This document shows, in pieces, positions 58,890 to 64,000 of a stretch of 64,000 bases of DNA. Positions within the stretch are counted from its first letter, which is position 1. Every line of letters starts with the position of its first letter. The DNA comes from Plasmodium coatneyi (lineage: Eukaryota; Apicomplexa; Aconoidasida; Haemosporida; Plasmodiidae). The notes beneath the pieces were generated by a model that was not told where the DNA came from, made no database searches, and saw only the letters and a program-made list of their open reading frames with translations. The DNA lies in contig NC_033565.1 in NCBI RefSeq assembly GCF_001680005.1, forward strand, positions 725,501 to 789,500, written 5' to 3'. Both the position numbers and the translations under genes were made by a program.

Positions 58890-61800
58890 ATGGCTCAGAA
58901 AGGTGAATTCTATAAATTGAAGGACAGATGGATAGAGGAAAAAACAGAGAAATGGAAAGGCGCAGTCGCCAGGGAGGTATGGCAATATAATATGGATTGT
59001 ATGTAAAGTAAAAATGTGTCACTCCACCGAATTATGTCACTTTCCTTTAATAATAATAAATATATAAGAAATATATATATAAATGCATTATCCTAATTTA
59101 CAGACGCAACTATTCAGTAAAATAATATTTTGGATACAAGGAATTTTTGCAGGAATGAATAATGATAAGTATGAACATATTGCTGAAAATGCATGTGAGG
59201 ATCTTAGAGTAGAAGGGAAACAGTTAACAGCGGACGAACAGGAAGTATGCAAATTCCTTGTAAGCAACTTATGGAACATGAAGACAATAAATGCGGGTCA
59301 ATGCGATGGAAAAAATATTGATAAGGATTTGAGAGAATACTTATACTGCGAGGTCATGAAAGCGTGGTCTTATTTGTATCTACAAGATCATTGCGATGAA
59401 GGAGGTCTGATAGACAAGGTATTTCGTGAAATGAAGAATCTGAGCACAGGATTTAATATGGGGGCTGACTGTAAGGAGTGCGAGTACGGAATAATGGACC
59501 GTATGGAAATAAGGGGGCAGAGCATGCTGAATTATATTCTTCGAACTATGAAAGGGAAGGGGAAAATTATGGCATTAATAAATAAAGGACCATTTCTGCA
59601 GAACTGTGAGCGACAGAGAGGTTCTGGACCTGAATTGGGACTTCCGGATAATATTAGTAACATAAATACGAAGAATACAGCGTCAACAAGTGGAGTACAA
59701 CCATCAGAAAAGAAAATCACCGTAGAGGATTTTCACTTCATAACCCAGTTATTGACAAAATGGATTATGGCAGGGAATATGTCTAAGGTGGACCAATTTG
59801 GGGTAAGGAACTTTAAATACAAAAGAAAAAGTAGAATAGTAATGTTGGAAGTAATAAAAAGAGAAAAGGAGGAGTTCATAGTATAGTTTAAATAGGAAAA
59901 ATGTTTATATATATGTTCCTAATAATCTATTTTACAGGAAGAAATATGGAAGAAATTAGGTGATATATTCAAAGACATGATGGAGAATATTGGTGAAAAT
60001 ACGGAAACAGAAAATACATTCTGTGGTATGGAGGAAGACAATGGTTTAGGTGGATTAAAAGGGCCCGTAGAGAAGGAATTATGCAAAATATTAATACAAA
60101 TCTTCTTCTGGATAAATGGATTAGAATTGAAATACGAACGCAAAAGTGACGTAGGATGGCAATGGAAAGCGAAACAATGGAAGAGGGAAAGTGATGATGA
60201 GAAAGAATTGCAGGCCTACCTAAGATGTCTGGTGGGCCACGTTACCATGATGAGAATGTTAGGAATGCACTGTGCTCTGGATAAAGTAGCAGAACATGTA
60301 GGAGAGGCTGTAGACAGCTATATAAATTTCGTGGAAGAGGTAGACCAATATGGAAAATGTAGAAACGTCGATGTTAGCAGTGTAAGAATGGGAGGTAGGT
60401 TAATATGGGAAGAGTTGGAACAGTGGATAAATGATTATAGCAGGCCATATAATGCAATAAAAGGATTGCAGCCAGTTTCAAAAATGAATACCGCACTGCA
60501 CAGAAGAAAACAGGAAGGGACAACTTGCCCACCGGAGAAAGGACCGAAGAAAGAAGATAGCTCCAAGACTTTAGAATTTTTAGGAATTAGTGGTAGTGAT
60601 AAAGTACCAAGCATAAGGGAAGATAATGAAACTTGGAAGAAGGACGCTTTAGGGGAAGCACTGAAGAAAGCGAAGAATGCAGGGGAAGTTGATGCACTTC
60701 AGAAAATAATGGGAAGTATATATGATGAATTTGGGGGGAAGTATCCAAAATCTAAGGAGGAAGTTGAAAAAAAAGGACAAACTGAAAGTGGACCATCCCT
60801 TAGCAGAGCCGAATTTACTGCACAGGAACTCCCCCCTGCACCTTTGGGTCCACCATTACCAGCAGCACCAACTCCACCACCACAAGGTAAGTAGAATATA
60901 AACGTAAGAGTAAATTACAAAAATAAAATAAAGGAGAAGAATAACAGGGTCTAAGGAAGTACGGTTGTTAGGGCTGGAACGAACTGTCTAAGGAAGGAAG
61001 GGGATCTAAGCAGGAAGGAAGGAAAGGTCTAAGGATGAGGAAGGAAGGGACTAAGTAGGATGAAGGAAGGGACTAAGGAGGAGGAAGGAAGGTTGTTAGG
61101 GGGGTGATAGGTGGATTGAAGGTTGTTAGGGCGTGGTAGAAGGAAGGTTGTGAGCGTGTAGCTATGATGTTGTAAGGGATACTAGAATGAAAGTTGTAAG
61201 AGTATAGGAATAATATTTCGCGTTTAGGGTTCAGGGTTTAGGGTTTAGGGCTCAGGATTTAGAGTTTAGGGTTCAGGATTTAAAGTTTAGGGTTCAGGAT
61301 TTAGAGTTTAGGTTTCAGAGTTTAGGGTTCAGGAGTTAGGATTTAGGCTTCAGTATTTAAGGTTTAGGGTTTAGGGTTTAGGGTTCAGGGTTTAGGGGTT
61401 CTGTTTTTAGGGGTTCAGGATTTAGTGGGTATGGGTATATGAATTGGACTTCTAGTTTAGTTTCCGGGTTTAGTGTTATAGGATGTTAGATTTCGGGTTT
61501 AGGTTTCAGGAAGTCTGGGTATAGGAATAGGATATCGGGTTCTGCGTTGAGGATTTAGTGTTAGGGTTTTAGGGTTCAGGGTTTAGGGCTGAGGATTTAG
61601 GTTTAGGGTTTACGGTTAGGTTTTAGGGTTCAGGGTTCAGGGTTCAGGTTCACAGTTCAGTTTCAGGGTTCAAGGTTTAGGGTATAGGGGTTTAGGGCTT
61701 GGGGTTTAGCGTATAGGAATTGGATTTTGGTTTTAGTGTTAAGCGGTATAGGAATTCGGATTTTGGGTTTATGGTTAATGGTGTAGGTATATATGATTTG

Positions 61801-64000
61801 GATTTTGGGTTTAGGGTTCAAGGTTTATGGCCTGGTGTTTTGAAGTATGAATGGTTTGTTTGGTTATGGGAATGATTCCTTGCAGACGAAGCAACCTCCG
61901 ATAAATGAAAAGAGGCTCATGCCTGTATGAAAAATATCCTCCTAGACAGGTTGACCGGATGCTGGATGAACCGGAGAAGGAGTAATGGGCCACGGGGAGT
62001 GGAGTAGGATAACCGGGGTCCAACGGGACAAAGGGGAACCTGGACAAGGGGGAGATTGGACAAAGGGGAGACTGGACAAAGGGGAGACTGGACAAAGGGG
62101 AGACTGGACAAAGGGGAGACTGGACAAAGGGGAGACTGGACATGGGGGGAAGGAACCGAACAAGGGGGGAAGGAACCGGACAAGGGGGGAAGGAACCGGA
62201 CAAGGGGGGAAGGAACCGGACAAGGGGGGAAGGAACCGGACAAGGGGGGAAGGAACCGGACAAGGGGGGAAGGAACCGGACAAGGGGGGAAGAAACCGGA
62301 CAAGGGGGAAAGAAATCGGACAAGTGGGGAAATCTCGAAGTGGACCCTGGAAAGTGTGCATCCAGGAAAAAAAGAAAGAAAAAAAAAAAGGAGAATGAAA
62401 AGAAGAGGAAAATGAAAGAGGAAAAGGGGAAAAGATGAAATGAGGAAGAGATGAAAGAAGAGGAAGATAGAAGAAGGAAGAATGGAATCTACCGCAACCA
62501 CCACTTCTTCATACACATATTTACTTTGTTTCCTTCTTTTATAGATGAGGATTGCACCGAGAAGGCTGCAATATGTGATCGGCTAAATTGTGTAGCGACG
62601 AATTGGTTTACGGACAGAATGTTTCAAGACAAGTCTCAGAAGCAAACCTGGGTAAAGGAACAATATTGTCCACTACTGTTACGGGCATTCCCAATGAACA
62701 CTGTACCTTCCGCATAATGGGAGTGGGTACCATAAGTACGAACCCCGTATATGCACATGGAATATGCATATATATGTGTTCCATTCTTCCTTTTATCCTT
62801 TGCGCAGTGTACATTTTGGGATGTTGACGCCAGAAGTAGACTGAATGAACTGTCTAAGGAAATGGTGGATGGAAACGCAGGCATGAGTTCCCTGTGTGGA
62901 ACCGCTGATGGGAGGGACAATACATGGGGTGATACAGAAAAAAAGGTTTGCCAGCTTATTACTGCAGGTTTAAAGGGCATTTATCAACTTCAAGAGGGTA
63001 CGAACAAGAACAGGAAGATTGCAAGGAATAATAGACTAACAAGTCAAACCATGTATTGCTTGTTTCTGAATGCATATGCTAATAAGTTGAAAGAGCAGGT
63101 TAAACGCCCCTGTAATATCACGGAAGAGACTATAAAGAGTGTGTTTCAAATCGGAAATACACAGAGGGATAATTGGTGTTTCTATAAGGGTCAGGATGGT
63201 AAGGGTGATTGTGTTACTTGCACAAGGGAACCTGACCTAAATTGCACACTAAGCGTGGATACTTCCCTCCGGAATGAAAATGAAAAATGCTATAAGGACA
63301 ATGAAAATATAGAAAAAGAACTGGAGAAAGTGTTCGACAACGGGCAGAAGGACAAAAGTAAACCGCAAATAGAGAAAGCTCTGAGTGCTATAACTAATAT
63401 AAATAAGATAAATGATACCTTATGTGCTCGTGTGAAGTGTATATACCATAGGTGGGGTGAAAACAGAAAAGAAAATAGCGGAAAGTATCCAAACTGGGTA
63501 AGAATCACTATTGTTTACTGCACCCACAGACAGAACAACAGATAGTGTGCATATATAATACGCCCTTATATTGGGGAAGTACAATCACATGTTGTGACTA
63601 TATATATTGAGCGTATATATATATGAACACATATATATACAACTATATATTAACATATATATATAACATATATATATATATACATACATATCTATATTCC
63701 ATCTTTTTCTTGTATGTAGGAACTGTTTTGGACACACGACGTCCAGAATAGACTGAATGATCTGTCTAAAGCTATAACAAAGAAGAATGGAACGGATGAA
63801 AAACTATGTGAAGACATTGAAAATAAAGGTGGCACAACTCCAGGGGTGAGCAAAGCAGCATGTAATTACGTTGTGAAAGGGTTGCAGCATATTTATGAAA
63901 TACAAAAGGGTATACCGCAACCGGGGAAAGACCGAGAAAAGGAGGAAAGGAAGATAAACGGTAACCTCGTATTCCATCGAACTTTCTCTTGTATCTTATT
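58890..64000 (+). CDS. SICAvar: SICAvar variant surface antigen, 5' part (runs off the window)
   Basis: Six exons are visible: 58890-58976, 59104-59802, 59938-60886, 62545-62651, 62808-63497 and 63720 to the window edge. All junctions are GT-AG and in frame. Exon 1 encodes 29 charged residues. Exons 2 and 3 form a Cys-containing N-terminal part (CDGKNIDKDLREYLYCEV; CKECEYGIMDR), as in the SICA alpha domain, and exon 3 ends in a Pro-rich linker (PPLPAAPTPPPQ). Exons 4 and 5 form one cysteine-rich domain of the SICA beta type (CDRLNCVATNWF; CTFWDVDARSRLNEL; YCLFLNAYANKL), and exon 6 starts the next one (LFWTHDVQNRLNDLSKA). SICA antigens are exported to the infected red-cell surface and vary clonally. 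No stop or frameshift is seen in the visible part, and no signal peptide or export motif is evident in exon 1, as is usual for the family. The 3' exons with the membrane segment are outside the window. Confidence 0.9.
60950..61200 (+). repeat. Purine-rich GGAAGGAAGG(G)TCTAAGGA repeats
   Basis: Degenerate units of roughly 20-30 bp are built on AAGGAAGG, TCTAAGGA and GGTTGTTAGGG. The TCTAAGGAAG element also occurs in the right arm of the inverted repeat at 58,300-58,390. Confidence 0.75.
61219..61830 (+). repeat. Degenerate telomere-like heptad array, GGGTT(T/C)A
   Basis: Dense copies of GGGTTTA and GGGTTCA, mixed with AGGATTTA, AGAGTTTA and AGGTTTCA variants, occupy about 61,219-61,410 and 61,560-61,830, with a looser middle part. 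The G-rich strand is the plus strand. GGGTT(T/C)A is the Plasmodium telomere unit; the array here is inside an intron. Confidence 0.9.
62050..62145 (+). repeat. 16-bp minisatellite (GGAGACTGGACAAAGG)
   Basis: Six tandem 16-bp units; the first has GATT for GACT and the last has CATGGG in place of CAAAGG, where the array passes into the 20-bp minisatellite. Confidence 0.92.
62146..62335 (+). repeat. 20-bp minisatellite (GGAAGGAACCGGACAAGGGG)
   Basis: Nine to ten tandem 20-bp units, six of them identical, with variants at both ends. The GGACAA core is shared with the adjacent 16-bp array, so one array probably evolved from the other. Confidence 0.92.
63540..63700 (+). repeat. TA-rich microsatellite in SICAvar intron 5
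   Basis: TATATA runs interrupted by ACA/CATA fill most of this 222-bp intron (63,498-63,719). Confidence 0.85.

Larger units (their letters stand above)
60887..62544 (+). other. SICAvar intron 3, repeat-filled (1,658 bp)
   Basis: The intron is bounded by GTAAGT at 60,887 and a TTTTATAG acceptor at 62,544. It contains, in order, GGAAGGA/TCTAAGGA purine repeats (about 60,950-61,200), telomere-like heptads (about 61,219-61,830), a non-repetitive 200-bp segment, two minisatellites (62,050-62,335) and an A/G-rich run to about 62,490. Proline- or glycine-rich ORFs across the minisatellites are translation artefacts. Confidence 0.88.

Noticed and set aside
61811..62516. Pro/Ser-rich minus-strand and Gly/Lys-rich plus-strand ORFs of 100-200 codons
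   Set aside because: They are translations of the 16- and 20-bp minisatellites inside SICAvar intron 3; a tandem repeat free of stops is open in several frames.
1..64000. Centromere, CRISPR array, insertion sequence or integrated virus
   Set aside because: No kilobase-scale extremely AT-rich core, no spacer-repeat pattern, and no transposase, integrase or reverse-transcriptase motif was seen.

Overview
The window is nuclear DNA of a malaria parasite of the Plasmodium knowlesi / P. coatneyi group. The signs are intron-bearing eukaryotic genes with long asparagine-, lysine- and acid-rich insertions, many poly(A)/poly(T) tracts in moderately GC-balanced intergenic DNA, a SICAvar-type variant antigen gene at the right end, and degenerate GGGTT(T/C)A telomere-like heptads inside one of its introns. 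SICAvar genes are known from P. knowlesi and P. coatneyi; chromosome-internal SICAvar and telomere-like repeats are best known from P. knowlesi, which I favour.

Positions 1-54,225 form a conserved housekeeping block. In order: a MED17-like gene (+); a six-exon PP2C phosphatase (-); 40S ribosomal protein S9 (-, three exons); a leader-bearing protein of unknown function (+); a long low-complexity protein ending in an ELM2 domain (+, two exons); a small basic protein with LDxxL-type motifs like FoP/ALY mRNA-export adaptors (-, two exons); a NIPA/ZC3HC1/Rsm1-like zinc-finger protein (-); a 2,472-residue CCR4 deadenylase (+, two exons); 40S ribosomal protein S24 (+, two exons); COX10 haem A-pathway farnesyltransferase (-); V-ATPase proteolipid subunit c (+, five exons); and a bacterial-type L14 ribosomal protein, probably mitochondrial (-). 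From memory, unverified, this order matches a block of P. falciparum chromosome 5. Several genes serve RNA metabolism: transcription (MED17-like, ELM2), export (FoP-like, NIPA-like), mRNA decay (CCR4) and translation (S9, S24). COX10 and L14 serve the mitochondrion.

Right of about 55 kb the character changes. The DNA is more AT-rich, and it holds a degraded kir/pir-like gene remnant (about 56.6-57.35 kb), a striking near-perfect inverted repeat with arms of about 470-510 bp around an 84-bp centre (57,365-58,423), and then the 5' part of a SICAvar gene (58,890 to the window end, six exons visible, running off the edge). Intron 3 of that gene is about 1.66 kb. It carries purine-rich repeats, a long degenerate telomere-like array and two minisatellites. 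The junction between the housekeeping block and this island looks like a synteny breakpoint.

Exon boundaries were worked out by hand from GT/AG sites, reading frame and protein-family continuity. No searches were run.
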